28,736 nucleotides of DNA from Spirochaetales bacterium (GCA_027306915.1 DAHUYW010000047.1:1-28736), one strand, 5' to 3'. Shown: positions 1 through 8,450, counted from the stretch's first letter. Notes: generated from the letters alone by a model not told the origin. Program-made: numbers and translations.

Positions 1-1
1 A

Positions 2-370
2 TTGGGCAGTGTGACGATGGGTTTCACGGCCGCTTCCGGCTATGGCGTCATGCCGGGCATGATCGCCCAGTGCCGCACGCGTCTGCCGGGCATCGAGATC
101 AATCTGAAGTGCATCGATTCGAGCTACATGATACGGAGCGCGACCGCAGACGCCTCCGAGGCCTTCTACTGTTCCCGTCTCGGCTCGGACGCGGTCCATG
201 CGGCGATGGCGGGGAAAACAAAGCTACTCGTGGGGCTGGTCAACGACTGTTACGTGTACGTCCCGACGAGGCCCGCAGTCGCGCACCCCAAGCACGTCGA
301 CCCGGAGGGAAGCCTGTGGCGCGACGTACTCATCGCCACTCAGCAGCCCGAGGTGATGACGAACGGCTAG
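2..370 (+). CDS. 6-phosphofructokinase, C-terminal part (5' end outside window)
   Basis: This is the last 122 codons of a phosphofructokinase that starts before the window; it ends with TAG at 368-370. The recognisable block is the C-terminal one of the long bacterial/plant-type PFK group: 'IDSSYMIRS', then 'DAVHAAMAGKT' and 'VGLVND', then 'HVDPEGSLWRDVL'. In this family the region closes over fructose 6-phosphate and completes the Rossmann-like second domain. The GGD[G/D] nucleotide or PPi specificity motif lies upstream and is not visible, so ATP versus PPi use cannot be decided. The TTG at position 2 is only the first possible start codon inside the window and is not the real start. The downstream neighbour at 451-3699 converges on it with 80 bases between, in which I see no clear terminator hairpin. 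Confidence 0.85.
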   Translation: MGSVTMGFTAASGYGVMPGMIAQCRTRLPGIEINLKCIDSSYMIRSATADASEAFYCSRLGSDAVHAAMAGKTKLLVGLVNDCYVYVPTRPAVAHPKHVDPEGSLWRDVLIATQQPEVMTNG

Positions 371-450
371 AGCTGTGGGGAGCGTGCACAAACGACTCGC
401 GGCGGGACATGGCTTAAAGGGCGTTCCCGGAATCTCCATGGGCGTCATCG

Positions 451-3400
451 TCACTGTCGGATTCGTTTCTTCGATCTCCACAGCTCAATGGCTTTCTTTC
501 GGATCTCTTCAAGCATGAAGATCGCGAGCATGAGCGCGAAAAGGAGCGCCCAGTCGCTCCAGCCGAGCCCAAGGGTGGTAAAGACCGGCTGAAAAAGCGG
601 CGTATAGACGAGCAAGGCGGTGAACGCGAGCTCGAAGGCGATCCCGACGACGATGAGGCGGTTCGACCAGAATCCGATTCGGAAGGCAGAAAGGCGCTCG
701 CTTCGGCACGAGAAGACATTCGCGATCTGCATGACGACGATCCCCGCGAAAACCATGGTGGCGGCCTTGATGTGCAGGGGATTTGTGAACGCTGTTACAC
801 TGAGCTCCAGCTGCTGGCCGAACCTCCAACCGCCGTGGAGCAGCGTGGTAAAGTAAGCGCCAAGCACGGCCACGGTGTTCAACAAGCCGAGATAAACATA
901 GCCTCGAAACAGGAGGAATCCGTTGATGATTCCCTGCTTCCTGTCGCGCGGCGGCACCTCCATGATCCCCGGCTCGGGCCGCTCGATGCCGAGGGCAAGG
1001 GCGGGGATCGTCTCCGTCCCAAGATCGATCGCAAGGATTTGAAGCGCCGTGATCGGCGCGGGAATCTTCAGGAGCACGTACAGGATGAAGGGTACCGCCT
1101 CGGGAACTAGATGAGCGAAGATATACGTGATGAACTTCTTGACGTTCGCGAAGACCGCTCGGCCCTCCTCGATCGCGGACACGATGCTCGCGAAGTTGTC
1201 ATCGGTGAGGATCATCTCGGCCGACTCCCGCGCGACATCCGTGCCTCGCAGACCCATCGCCACGCCGATATCGGCCTTCTTGAGCGCCGGAGCATCGTTC
1301 ACACCGTCTCCCGTGACCGCGACGATATTCCCCATCTCCTTCAGCGCCGTCACGACTCGGAGCTTATGTTCGGGGCTGGCCCTGGCGAATACCACCTCCT
1401 CGTTGGCGAGCCTGCTCTGAAGCTCGTCATCCGTCATTTCCGAGAGCTCGGCTCCGCTGATGACCGTCGAACGACCCGCAGGCATCAAGTCCAACTTGCG
1501 GGCGACGGACAACGCGGTAAGTTGATAGTCGCCGGTAACCATGATGATGCGGATCCCGGCACGCTTGCACTTTTCAACGGCCTGGGCGACGCCGGATCGC
1601 GGGGGATCGTTCATTCCTGTGACGCCGAGGAAGGTGAGGGAGCGCTCTGCTTGTTCCGAGGAAAGCGAGCGTACCGATTCGCTGTCTGCCGGCCGGAAGG
1701 CGAAGCCGAGGACGCGCAATCCTTCGGAAGCAAGACGATCTACCTCGCTCCTGATTTCCGTGCGCATGGTCTCACGAAGGTCGCGCTGCTGCCCTCCGAC
1801 CAAGACCGTGTCGCACAGGTCGAGAAGCTCATTCGGTGCACCCTTTACGAGAACGACGGCATGTTTATCCTCGAAGAGGCGAACTGAGCTCATGCGTTTG
1901 CGCACCGGTTCAAAGGGGAATCGCTTGAGCTCGGGATAATCCGCACGAAGCGATTCGATATCCGCTCCAGACTTTCGTGCAAGCACCAGGAGCGCGCCTT
2001 CGGTAGGGTCTCCAGTGATCGTCCAATAGGGGACTTTCGGGCCTGGCTTGGTCAATGTGGCGGTGTTGCAGAGCACCGCAGTCTTTATGAAGAGATCAAA
2101 CTCGCTCGAGTGCAGTGCTTCTTGATCAATGGTCCCATTCGTGCCCGAGAAGTTTCCGCTCGGCTCGTAGCCAACCCCTGAGATATGCAAAGACCTGCCG
2201 CCTACCCACATATCGGTGGTGGTCATCTCGTTGGTCGTAAGGGTGCCCGTCTTGTCCGTGCAAATGACGTTGGTGGAGCCGAGGGTTTCCACGGAGGAGA
2301 GCTTTTTGATCAAGGCGCCCTGCTTCGCCATTCGCTGTACCGCCATCGCGAGAGCGAGGGATACCGTGGGAAGCAACCCTTCGGGAACGTTGGCGAGGAT
2401 GATCCCGATTGCGAAGATTGCTGAGGCCGTGAGGTCCATTTTGGTGAATGCGGTTCCGATAAGGAAGAAGCCCAACCCCATTGCAACCGAAATAAGAGCG
2501 ATTACCCGTGTGAGCCGTCCAATCTCTTCCTGGAGGGGACTTTGGGTGATCTTGATAGACTGGGTGAGCGACGCGATTTGACCGATTTCCGTGCGCATAC
2601 CCGTGGCGGTCACCACCGCGGTCCCTGATCCCGAGATAACGCTCGTGCCTGCAAACACGAGCACGGGTATCTCAATCCAAAGGAACCGCCGATCGCTCCC
2701 CTGGTTCGGCATTTCTGCCATCTTGTACACAGGTTTCGACTCACCGGAGAACGCGCTGTTGTCGACGCGCAACTCGTCGGCATGGATAAGTCGCGCGTCC
2801 GCAGCGACGCTATCGCCCTCCTCCAGCTCCACGATGTCGCCGGGAACGAGCTCCTCCGATGGTATGCGGGTTGTCTTTCCGTCACGCAATACGTTTGCAT
2901 ACGATGGGATTAGCCCCTTCAGCGCTTCAATGGCCCGCTCAGCTCTGAACTCCTGCCAGAAGCTGAACAGCGCGTTCACGAAAATAACGATGAGGATAGC
3001 CAACGCGACCTGCCGCATCCCGATCGCATAGGCGAGCGCCGCTCCCACCCACATCAGGAGCGCGAGGAGGTTCACAAGATTGCCGAGGAACTTTCGCAGA
3101 AGCGACTCCGATCGCACGCTCTCGAGACGATTCGGGCCGTTTATTTGTCGACGATGATGCGCCTCGGACTCGCTCAGGCCCTGTCTTGTGGTTTCAAGTT
3201 CCTCGCAGATCTCCTCCTTCGAAAGCGGCACAAAGGCGTCCCTTCGCTTCCCGTGGGAGGTTATCGCTTTCAAGAGTTCGCCGTCGGTGCGTGCCGCGCG
3301 AATGTCGTTGAGAACGGTTCGTTGGCGCAGCAAATCCCCGATAATCGAAAGAATCTTCAGGTGGACATCGGTCGCAGCGGCGGGGGTGAGAAACAGGATA

Positions 3401-3699
3401 ATCACGTCGACGGGCTGCCCATCCGGCGCCCCCCAGGGGATCCCCTGCTTCGCGGTCGCTATGAATACGATCGGCTCCCTGAGATTCGGCAGACGAGCGT
3501 GAGGGATTGCAACTCCGCCCCCAAGCGCAGTCTTGAGCGCCCCTTCGCGGCGGAGCACGGCGTGGAGGACTTGATCGGGGTCCCGCAGCCCCTTCCTGCT
3601 GCTGGCGTAGCCGACAATCTCAGCGATTGCCTCTCGTTTCGTAGAGGATACGACGTGCGCGCTAACCACATTCTTGTTGATGAGCGAGCCTATGTCCAT
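451..3699 (-). CDS. PTS EIIA domain fused to Na+/K+-ATPase-like P-type cation ATPase
   Basis: A 1082-residue protein in two parts. Residues 1-150 are a fructose/nitrogen-type PTS EIIA (PTS_EIIA_2) domain with the phospho-acceptor in 'GGGVAIPHARL' (His67) and the second conserved histidine in 'DVHLKIL' (His113). Residues 158-1082 are a complete type II P-type ATPase: N-terminal cation ATPase domain 'SEAHHRRQINGPN', actuator motif 'SGES' (318-321), phosphorylation site 'DKTGT' (Asp482), 'TGDYQLTA' hinge, 'TGDGVNDAPALKKADIG' (about 796-812) and about ten membrane helices. Helix M4 has 'ANVPEGLLPT' and M6 has 'AIDLGTETIPAL' (Asp892, Glu896), which closely match the ion site of Na+/K+-ATPases. Start ATG has the ribosome site GAGAGG four bases upstream. 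It stands alone under a strong promoter. The likely job is ATP-driven monovalent cation transport controlled by PTS phosphorylation; control by EIIA is inference. By eye it is somewhat less GC-rich than its neighbours. The ion carried is not known. Confidence 0.9.
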   Translation of the reverse strand: MDIGSLINKNVVSAHVVSSTKREAIAEIVGYASSRKGLRDPDQVLHAVLRREGALKTALGGGVAIPHARLPNLREPIVFIATAKQGIPWGAPDGQPVDVIILFLTPAAATDVHLKILSIIGDLLRQRTVLNDIRAARTDGELLKAITSHGKRRDAFVPLSKEEICEELETTRQGLSESEAHHRRQINGPNRLESVRSESLLRKFLGNLVNLLALLMWVGAALAYAIGMRQVALAILIVIFVNALFSFWQEFRAERAIEALKGLIPSYANVLRDGKTTRIPSEELVPGDIVELEEGDSVAADARLIHADELRVDNSAFSGESKPVYKMAEMPNQGSDRRFLWIEIPVLVFAGTSVISGSGTAVVTATGMRTEIGQIASLTQSIKITQSPLQEEIGRLTRVIALISVAMGLGFFLIGTAFTKMDLTASAIFAIGIILANVPEGLLPTVSLALAMAVQRMAKQGALIKKLSSVETLGSTNVICTDKTGTLTTNEMTTTDMWVGGRSLHISGVGYEPSGNFSGTNGTIDQEALHSSEFDLFIKTAVLCNTATLTKPGPKVPYWTITGDPTEGALLVLARKSGADIESLRADYPELKRFPFEPVRKRMSSVRLFEDKHAVVLVKGAPNELLDLCDTVLVGGQQRDLRETMRTEIRSEVDRLASEGLRVLGFAFRPADSESVRSLSSEQAERSLTFLGVTGMNDPPRSGVAQAVEKCKRAGIRIIMVTGDYQLTALSVARKLDLMPAGRSTVISGAELSEMTDDELQSRLANEEVVFARASPEHKLRVVTALKEMGNIVAVTGDGVNDAPALKKADIGVAMGLRGTDVARESAEMILTDDNFASIVSAIEEGRAVFANVKKFITYIFAHLVPEAVPFILYVLLKIPAPITALQILAIDLGTETIPALALGIERPEPGIMEVPPRDRKQGIINGFLLFRGYVYLGLLNTVAVLGAYFTTLLHGGWRFGQQLELSVTAFTNPLHIKAATMVFAGIVVMQIANVFSCRSERLSAFRIGFWSNRLIVVGIAFELAFTALLVYTPLFQPVFTTLGLGWSDWALLFALMLAIFMLEEIRKKAIELWRSKKRIRQ

Positions 3700-3741
3700 G
3701 CCGCCTCTCGCGAAAGGAGCCGACGATGATCTACCTCTGAG

Positions 3742-3770
3742 ATTATGCTCCTCCCCTCAGGCGCTGTCAA
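3742..3770 (-). promoter_or_regulatory. sigma-70-type promoter for the EIIA/P-type ATPase gene
   Basis: On the minus strand TTGACA (3765-3770, full consensus) is followed by a 17-base spacer and CATAAT (3742-3747, five of six). Transcription would begin near 3735 and leave a leader of about 35 bases before the ATG at 3699. The match is good enough to expect strong basal transcription with no activator needed. Confidence 0.7.
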
Positions 3771-3878
3771 ATCGAGGCGGGACGCGGCGGATGCGGCGCT
3801 GTTTTTCCTTCGTGACGAAGATCTTCCGGGAGAGCGCTGCGCACACTTGCTCCAGTGCCCTCCGCCCGCAAAGTGCGC

Positions 3879-3918
3879 TTGATCAATTTGCCATTATTGG
3901 TTATATTGCCAACAATAT
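3879..3918 (+). promoter_or_regulatory. promoter and inverted-repeat operator candidate upstream of the patatin-like phospholipase
   Basis: TTGATC (3879-3884) and TATATT (3902-3907) are 17 bases apart on the plus strand. The -35 box lies in the palindrome TTGATCAA (3879-3886). Overlapping the -10 box is the inverted repeat ATATTG-CCAA-CAATAT (3903-3918), six-base arms with a four-base centre, placed where a bound regulator would block RNA polymerase. Transcription would start near 3914, giving a leader of about 120 bases. That the repeat is an operator is inference. Confidence 0.5.
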
Positions 3919-4036
3919 TCGCACAACAGGCGTATTCTTTGCGTGGGACGAGCGTCTGAGGGTCGCCGTGGGTCGTTTGGCGACACGGGCCTTGCGGAAC
4001 GCGTGACCACGGAGAGTCGTCCGCGCGGGAGATTGT

Positions 4037-5062
4037 ATGGTCACCGTTCTTTCGATTGATGGCGGCGGGATTCGCGGGGTAGTCCCTGCTCGAATCCTTC
4101 GCGAGATCCGCCGACGCCTCGATGCCGGCGGAGAGAAGCGGTCCTTCGCCGAGCTCTTCGATCTGGTTGCCGGAACCTCAACCGGGGCGCTCTTGGCCCT
4201 CGGTATCGCCCTTCGCGACGAGAGTGGCGAGCAGGTCTATTCAGCCAACGACCTCGTCGACCTCTACGAGCGGCGCGGGAAGGAGATCTTTCCCGTTTCG
4301 GTTCGGAGCGTGATCCATACGGCGATCCAGGTGTTTCGCAACAAGTATTCGGCCGATGGCTTCGAGCGGGTGCTCGCCGAGACCTTTGGTGATGCAACGC
4401 TGAAAGGCGGGGCGACAAACCTCTTGGTCACCGCCTTTGATACCGAGCGCATGAAGCCTCACTGGCTGAAGCACCGGCCTCCGCGAGCCGAGTGGTCGGA
4501 GGATCGGGACTATTACATGCGCGATGTCGCCCGCGCATCCTCGGCGGCGCCAACCTACTTTCCGCCTGCGATAATCAGCCCGATCGGCGTCTTAAGGGAA
4601 AGGTTTTCTCTCATCGATGGAGCCGTCTTCGCGAACAATCCAGCGGGGCTCGCCTACGTGGAGGCGGCGAAGATCTTTCCCCGCGAGCGTGACTTTCTCA
4701 TAGTCTCACTGGGGACCGGCGAGCTTCGCATCGGCTATCCCTACCGGGAGATCCGCAACTGGGGATACATGGAGTGGGTGAATCCTGCGAAGGGTTTTCC
4801 GATCGGCGCCATCATGTCGGCGGGACAGAGCGAGGTCGTGAACTATCAGCTGGGTCGAATTGCGGACGTGCGCTACATCCGCCTAAGCGGGCTTCTCGAC
4901 GAGGACAACGCCGCAATCGATGACGCGGGCCTGCGAAACCTCGCTTCGCTTCGGGCGCTCTCCGAGCGCATCGTCCTGTCGCACGAAGCCGAAATCGAGG
5001 AGGTCTGCGCGGCGCTGCGCTCGAGGAAGCCCGTCGGACGATCACAGGCGCTTCGGTCGTAG
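4037..5062 (+). CDS. patatin-like phospholipase (orphan)
   Basis: A 341-residue patatin-family lipid acyl hydrolase. All catalytic elements are visible: the oxyanion loop 'DGGGIRG' (residues 8-14), the nucleophile elbow 'GTSTG' (Ser48), and the dyad aspartate in 'IDGAVFANNP' (Asp194). 'ASSAAPTYFPP' (168-177) is another conserved patatin block. The family cleaves acyl chains from membrane phospholipids or related lipids with a Ser-Asp dyad. There is no signal peptide or membrane helix, so it should be cytoplasmic or peripherally membrane-bound. The ATG has GGGAG five bases upstream. It resembles the single-domain phospholipases used as effectors in CBASS defence, but no CD-NTase or other defence gene is nearby, so housekeeping lipid turnover is at least as likely. 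It is monocistronic, converging on the kinase gene at 5164-6123. Confidence 0.85.
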   Translation: MVTVLSIDGGGIRGVVPARILREIRRRLDAGGEKRSFAELFDLVAGTSTGALLALGIALRDESGEQVYSANDLVDLYERRGKEIFPVSVRSVIHTAIQVFRNKYSADGFERVLAETFGDATLKGGATNLLVTAFDTERMKPHWLKHRPPRAEWSEDRDYYMRDVARASSAAPTYFPPAIISPIGVLRERFSLIDGAVFANNPAGLAYVEAAKIFPRERDFLIVSLGTGELRIGYPYREIRNWGYMEWVNPAKGFPIGAIMSAGQSEVVNYQLGRIADVRYIRLSGLLDEDNAAIDDAGLRNLASLRALSERIVLSHEAEIEEVCAALRSRKPVGRSQALRS

Positions 5063-5163
5063 GCGGCAATCGCGGCATGCGCTGAAAGGAACGCAAGCCC
5101 TGACCGTAGCGCGCTCCGCGGCCGCCAGTGCTGCGAACCGCCCGATGTAGCGGCAACCTCCGC

Positions 5164-6123
5164 CTACAACGCCTGCGCCTCAAGCCGCGGCAGGACCCAT
5201 GCGAGGTGCTCCGGCTCGATCCATGCGGGCTTCCAGCTCATGCAGTTCGCGGTGCCCATCGCGGTCGCGAGCCTGACCGCCTCGAGGAGATCGGCGCCAT
5301 CGGGGAAGGGTCGGCCCGTGGAGTGCCGTTCGAGGAGGTGGGAGACGATTCCGGCGGTAAAGGAGTCGCCGCTTCCTATCGCGTTGACGAACGGCACGGC
5401 CGGCGGGGTGATTGTGACCGAGCGATTCCCATCGAAGCCCTCGGCGCCGTCGCCTCCCTTGGTGATGATGACCCAACGAATGCCGTAGTCGCGGCGGATC
5501 GCAGCCGAAGCCGCGGAGCGCTCCGTAAGAGTGCCCGCAGGAAGGCCGGTCAGCTCGGCCAGCTCGTGGGTGTTGATCTTGAGAATCTCGGGGGAGGCGT
5601 CGAGGGCGCGCCTGCCATGGGCCCGGTAGGAGTCGAGGAGGACCCCGATGCCGCGCTCGTGCGCAGCGCGAACGAAGCGGAGGTAGCAGTCCTCCCGCTC
5701 GCCGGCCATCGCCGTGCCCGAGATCACGAGAAAGTCGGCCTTGGCGATCGATCGCTCGAAGGAGCTTTCGAAGACTGCGCGCTCGCTATCGCTCACCGGC
5801 GGGGCAGGCTCGACCAGCTCCGTGGAGCAGCCGGAACCCTCGATCACCGTGGTGCAGACGCGCGTCTCGCGCGCGATTCCGGTGAACTCCGCCCGCACGC
5901 CGTCGGCGGCACACGCGTCCACGAACTTCTTGCCGTTCGGGCCTCCGGCGTAGGCGAGAAGGAGCCCCTCCCTGCCGAGCGTCGCGAGCGCCCGCACCAC
6001 GTTTGCCCCCTTGCCTGCGGCGGAGGCCATCACCCGATCGATCCGGTTGACGTCGCCGACCTTGAGGCTCGCGAGGTTGTAGGTGTTCTGCCAGGTGCTG
6101 TTCTGACCGATGACGAGGACCAT
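5164..6123 (-). CDS. PfkB-family kinase, 1-phosphofructokinase / tagatose-6-phosphate kinase type
   Basis: A 319-residue ribokinase-fold sugar kinase. The N-terminus 'VLVIGQNSTWQNTYNL' aligns with the 'TVTLNPAxDxTY' start of 1-phosphofructokinases, the glycine-rich substrate block 'GKGANVVRALATLG' is at 37-50, and the ATP/anion-hole signature 'AIGSGDSFTAG' at 248-258 carries the catalytic base Asp253. It phosphorylates a hexose phosphate such as fructose 1-phosphate or tagatose 6-phosphate with ATP; the exact substrate cannot be read from the sequence. I chose the ATG at 6121-6123 because the frame upstream (to 6243) encodes only arginine-rich sequence absent from the family; GTG codons a few residues earlier are alternatives. 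It may follow the aminopeptidase gene (142-base gap) or have its own promoter. It ends with TAG, 101 bases from the converging phospholipase gene. Confidence 0.85.
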   Translation of the reverse strand: MVLVIGQNSTWQNTYNLASLKVGDVNRIDRVMASAAGKGANVVRALATLGREGLLLAYAGGPNGKKFVDACAADGVRAEFTGIARETRVCTTVIEGSGCSTELVEPAPPVSDSERAVFESSFERSIAKADFLVISGTAMAGEREDCYLRFVRAAHERGIGVLLDSYRAHGRRALDASPEILKINTHELAELTGLPAGTLTERSAASAAIRRDYGIRWVIITKGGDGAEGFDGNRSVTITPPAVPFVNAIGSGDSFTAGIVSHLLERHSTGRPFPDGADLLEAVRLATAMGTANCMSWKPAWIEPEHLAWVLPRLEAQAL

Positions 6124-6231
6124 GTCCCACTCTACCACGCGTCGGCGCGCGGGAGAATACGCCGCCACGGCCCCGCAGCTCCTCCCGCGCCTCCGCGCGG
6201 GCCGCCGCTCATCGGCCGCGTCGCTCGCTCT

Positions 6232-6243
6232 ATGGTCGACCAT
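6232..6243. repeat. 12-base perfect palindrome upstream of the PfkB-type kinase gene
   Basis: ATGGTCGACCAT reads the same on both strands. It lies between the aminopeptidase stop (6266) and the kinase start (6123). It could be a regulator site for the kinase gene, but a single copy with no matching site elsewhere in the window is weak evidence. Confidence 0.25.
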
Positions 6244-6265
6244 GCAGCGTGCAGCGTCCTCCTCG

Positions 6266-7366
6266 TCAGGTCGGCGCCGTCAACTCCCGCTTGATCTTCT
6301 CGATCATGCTCCCCGGACTCTTGGAAAGCCGCTTGATCTGCTCGACGAACACCCGAAGGCTCCCGTCACAGCGCTCGCGCTCGTAGCGCGCGAGGAGGGG
6401 AATCTGGTCGGTGTAGAGGTTGAAGAGCATGAGGTAGGCGTTATTGAGGGGAAGGTCGGCGCTCGCGCGATAGGCCGCGGTTCTGTAGCGCGGCAGGTAA
6501 TCCTTCCGGTAGATTGCCAGATAGTCGGCGATGACCTCCCGCTTTCGCGCGAGCTTTTCCTCCCGCGACAAGGGGCTTGCATAGACCTCGTTGAGCGCGC
6601 TCGTCAGCGCCTTCAAGAACTGCAGGAACAGCTTGTTGTCCGCCTGCTCCCCGACGGCTTGGCGGTACTGCGGCGAGTCTTGTCCGTAGGTTGACGAGAG
6701 GTACTCAAGCGCACCGGTGTCGCCGACGAAGGTGGCAAGCTCCTCGTTGAACTGGTCCTGGCTTTTTAGGAAGACCGTCGCATGGGTCTGCTCGTGAATG
6801 ATGGTGGAGGCGAGGTCGAAGAGGTCGTAGCGCTCCATGAACGAGTAGACCGGGTCCTTCAGCAGGCCGAGGGTGCTGAAGGCATCGACCTTGCGCACGA
6901 TGACGTCGTAGCCCATCCTCTTCAGGCGCTCGGCTTCGGCCTTCGCGTCGGCGGGGACGTAGTAGCCGCGGTAGGGAAGCTTGCCGAGGAAGGGATAGCT
7001 CCACTGGTAGGGGGTAAAGGAGAGGGAGTCGGAGGCCTGGACGACCTCGACCAAGTAATTCCGGTGGATCTTCTTGAACTTCGTGAAGTTCGCATTGTCG
7101 GCGAGCCCGATGTGGTCGACGGCAAAGTGCTTGATCCGCTGAACGGTGAGAAGGAAGGAGCGCTCGTCGGGCGGGGTGTGCGGATCCTTGAGCAGGGCCG
7201 CAATGTCCTGCGCTCCCAGGCTGTCGCGCAGGAGGTACCCTCCCTGCTTCCAGAGATAGCCGACGCTTGTCGCGCAGCCGGTAAGGGCGAGGGTAAGGAT
7301 GAGAGTCAGTGCGCCGAGCGCGCGTCGGGCTCCATCTCGGGCGGCATAGCAGCGTTGTGCATCCAT
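6266..7366 (-). CDS. putative aminopeptidase lipoprotein (PF10023 family)
   Basis: A 366-residue predicted zinc aminopeptidase. The N-terminus is a lipoprotein signal: basic stretch, hydrophobic 'LGALTLILTLALTGC' and a lipobox Cys31, so the mature protein should be anchored to a membrane outside the cytoplasm. The zinc site is 'HEQTH' (His191, His195 with Glu192), and 'NEELATFVG' (207-215) supplies the downstream glutamate ligand typical of gluzincin-like peptidases of this family. The blocks 'YYVPADAKAEAERL' and 'YDLFDLASTIIHEQ' also fit the family. There is no clear ribosome site before ATG 7366; a promoter lies so close that the transcript would be nearly leaderless. It starts 44 bases after the esterase gene and could also be cotranscribed with it. 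The substrate is unknown; the family name rests on few characterised members. Confidence 0.85.
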   Translation of the reverse strand: MDAQRCYAARDGARRALGALTLILTLALTGCATSVGYLWKQGGYLLRDSLGAQDIAALLKDPHTPPDERSFLLTVQRIKHFAVDHIGLADNANFTKFKKIHRNYLVEVVQASDSLSFTPYQWSYPFLGKLPYRGYYVPADAKAEAERLKRMGYDVIVRKVDAFSTLGLLKDPVYSFMERYDLFDLASTIIHEQTHATVFLKSQDQFNEELATFVGDTGALEYLSSTYGQDSPQYRQAVGEQADNKLFLQFLKALTSALNEVYASPLSREEKLARKREVIADYLAIYRKDYLPRYRTAAYRASADLPLNNAYLMLFNLYTDQIPLLARYERERCDGSLRVFVEQIKRLSKSPGSMIEKIKRELTAPT

Positions 7367-7376
7367 GAGCGACGGG

Positions 7377-7406
7377 AGTATAGCCGAAATCGCTCGACCG
7401 GTCGAA
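7377..7406 (-). promoter_or_regulatory. promoter candidate for the aminopeptidase gene
   Basis: TTCGAC (7401-7406) and TATACT (7377-7382) on the minus strand, 18 bases apart. The -10 box ends ten bases before the ATG at 7366, so transcription would begin within a few bases of the start codon. The close placement fits the absence of a Shine-Dalgarno sequence. The -10 box is good; the -35 box is moderate. Confidence 0.45.
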
Positions 7407-7409
7407 CCG

Positions 7410-8378
7410 TCAGCCCCACAGGCCGGTGAGGAGCTTTAGCTTCTCGACGGTCTGATATCCCTCGCCGCCCTCGTGCCTGTTGTACGGCCAGACGCGGATC
7501 TCCTTCGGTCCGGCATAGTGGTTGAAGGCGGCAAAAACGGTGGAGGGGGGGCAGATATCGTCCATCAGGGCGACGGAAAAGAGCGCCTGTGCCCGTGCGC
7601 GCGCGGCGAAGTTGAGACCGTCAAAGTAGGAGAGGGTCTGGAAGACGGTCTCGATCTTATCGCGGTGGTTCTTGCAGTAGCGAACAATCTCGGCATAGGG
7701 ATCCGTGTCCACGAGCTCGGTGGCCCGGCGGTAGTGACAGAGGAAGGGCACGTCGGGCATGGCGACCGCCACCTCGGCGACAAGACCTGCTACCGCAAGG
7801 GCCACTCCCCCGCCCTGGCTGCCGCCGGTAACCGCCACCCGGCTGCCGTCCACCGCTTCGTGCGAGCCGGCTGCCGCGACGGCGCGCACCGCGTCGGTGA
7901 TGAGGCGCCGGTAGTAGTAGCTCTTCGGATCGAGAATCCCGCGCGTCATGAAGCCGGGAACTTGGGGATTTCCGCCCTCGGTCTCGAGGTCGGGGGTGTC
8001 ACCGGTGCGCCACGTCGATCCCTGCCCGCGCGTGTCCATGACGAAATGCGCATACCCGGCGTTGGCCCATCCGAGCCAGTCCTGCGCGAAGCCGCGCCCA
8101 CCGCCGTAGCCGATATACTCGACGACGACGGGCAGCTTGCCCGGACGCGCGCGCGGCAGGATGAGCCAACCCTTGATGGGCTGCCCGCCATAGCCATTGA
8201 AGGTGGCGTCGAAGGCCTCGACCAGCTTCAGCCGGGTATTTGCCGGCGCAAAGTGCGCGTCGAGCGGATGCCTTCGGGCATCGGCGAGCGTACCGGCCCA
8301 GAAGGCATCGAAATCCTGCGGCTCGCTGCGGGTCGGTTTATATGTCTTGAGTTCGTCGAGGGGTAGGTCGTAGAGCAT
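7410..8378 (-). CDS. acetyl xylan esterase / cephalosporin-C deacetylase (CE7 family)
   Basis: A 322-residue alpha/beta hydrolase, nearly identical in length to the Thermotoga maritima CE7 acetyl esterase. The catalytic triad lines up one residue offset from that enzyme: Ser187 in 'TGGSQGGG', Asp273 in '[10 protein letters not shown]', and His302 in 'YNRHEGG'. The family markers 'RGQGS' (117-121) and 'GYGGGRG' (90-96) are present. CE7 enzymes are cytoplasmic and remove acetyl groups from short xylo-oligosaccharides and other small esters; there is no signal peptide here either. The ATG is preceded by AAGGAG seven bases away, so the start is firm. It lies 72 bases after the diguanylate cyclase gene and 44 before the aminopeptidase gene. 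I found no convincing promoter directly upstream, so it may be transcribed with the genes before it. Confidence 0.92.
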   Translation of the reverse strand: MLYDLPLDELKTYKPTRSEPQDFDAFWAGTLADARRHPLDAHFAPANTRLKLVEAFDATFNGYGGQPIKGWLILPRARPGKLPVVVEYIGYGGGRGFAQDWLGWANAGYAHFVMDTRGQGSTWRTGDTPDLETEGGNPQVPGFMTRGILDPKSYYYRRLITDAVRAVAAAGSHEAVDGSRVAVTGGSQGGGVALAVAGLVAEVAVAMPDVPFLCHYRRATELVDTDPYAEIVRYCKNHRDKIETVFQTLSYFDGLNFAARARAQALFSVALMDDICPPSTVFAAFNHYAGPKEIRVWPYNRHEGGEGYQTVEKLKLLTGLWG

Positions 8379-8450
8379 GGTGCGGCTCCTTACATTTGGA
8401 TTTGATAAGGTCGCTCCTATATTAACCTAGGACTCGCAAGATGTGATGAT

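Larger units (their letters stand above)
3700..4036. other. 337-base intergenic control region between divergent genes
   Basis: No gene is supported here; a 110-codon open frame across it on the plus strand has no recognisable protein and spans both promoters. The left part holds the ATPase promoter. The middle (about 3771-3870) is GC-rich without a feature I recognise. The segment 3879-3925 is strikingly AT-rich for this genome and holds the phospholipase promoter and an inverted repeat. The last 110 bases lead to the phospholipase ribosome site GGGAG at 4028-4032. Confidence 0.7.

Noticed and set aside
371..450. Possible terminator between the converging phosphofructokinase and ATPase genes
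   Set aside because: I found no stem of useful length and no T-run in the 80 bases.
3674..4006. A 110-codon plus-strand open frame in the intergenic region before the phospholipase
   Set aside because: It starts inside the ATPase gene, spans both promoters, has no recognisable domain and no ribosome site.
4037..5062. Patatin-like phospholipase plus distant nucleotide cyclase as a CBASS-like defence system
   Set aside because: CBASS needs a CD-NTase next to the effector. The only cyclase is a class III enzyme with GAF and PAS domains 8 kb away on the other strand, and no sensor or ubiquitin-like gene is present.
6184..6201. GC-rich hairpin CCCGCGC-CTCC-GCGCGGG after the aminopeptidase gene
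   Set aside because: It can fold, but there is no T-run on either strand and such pairs arise often by chance in GC-rich gaps, so I do not call it a terminator.
5128..6294. A 388-codon open frame on the plus strand opposite the PfkB-type kinase gene
   Set aside because: Its translation resembles no family, while the minus strand encodes a clear kinase; long antisense frames are expected at this GC content. The same applies to the long frames opposite the HEAT, EAL, pfp, galK and ftsH genes.
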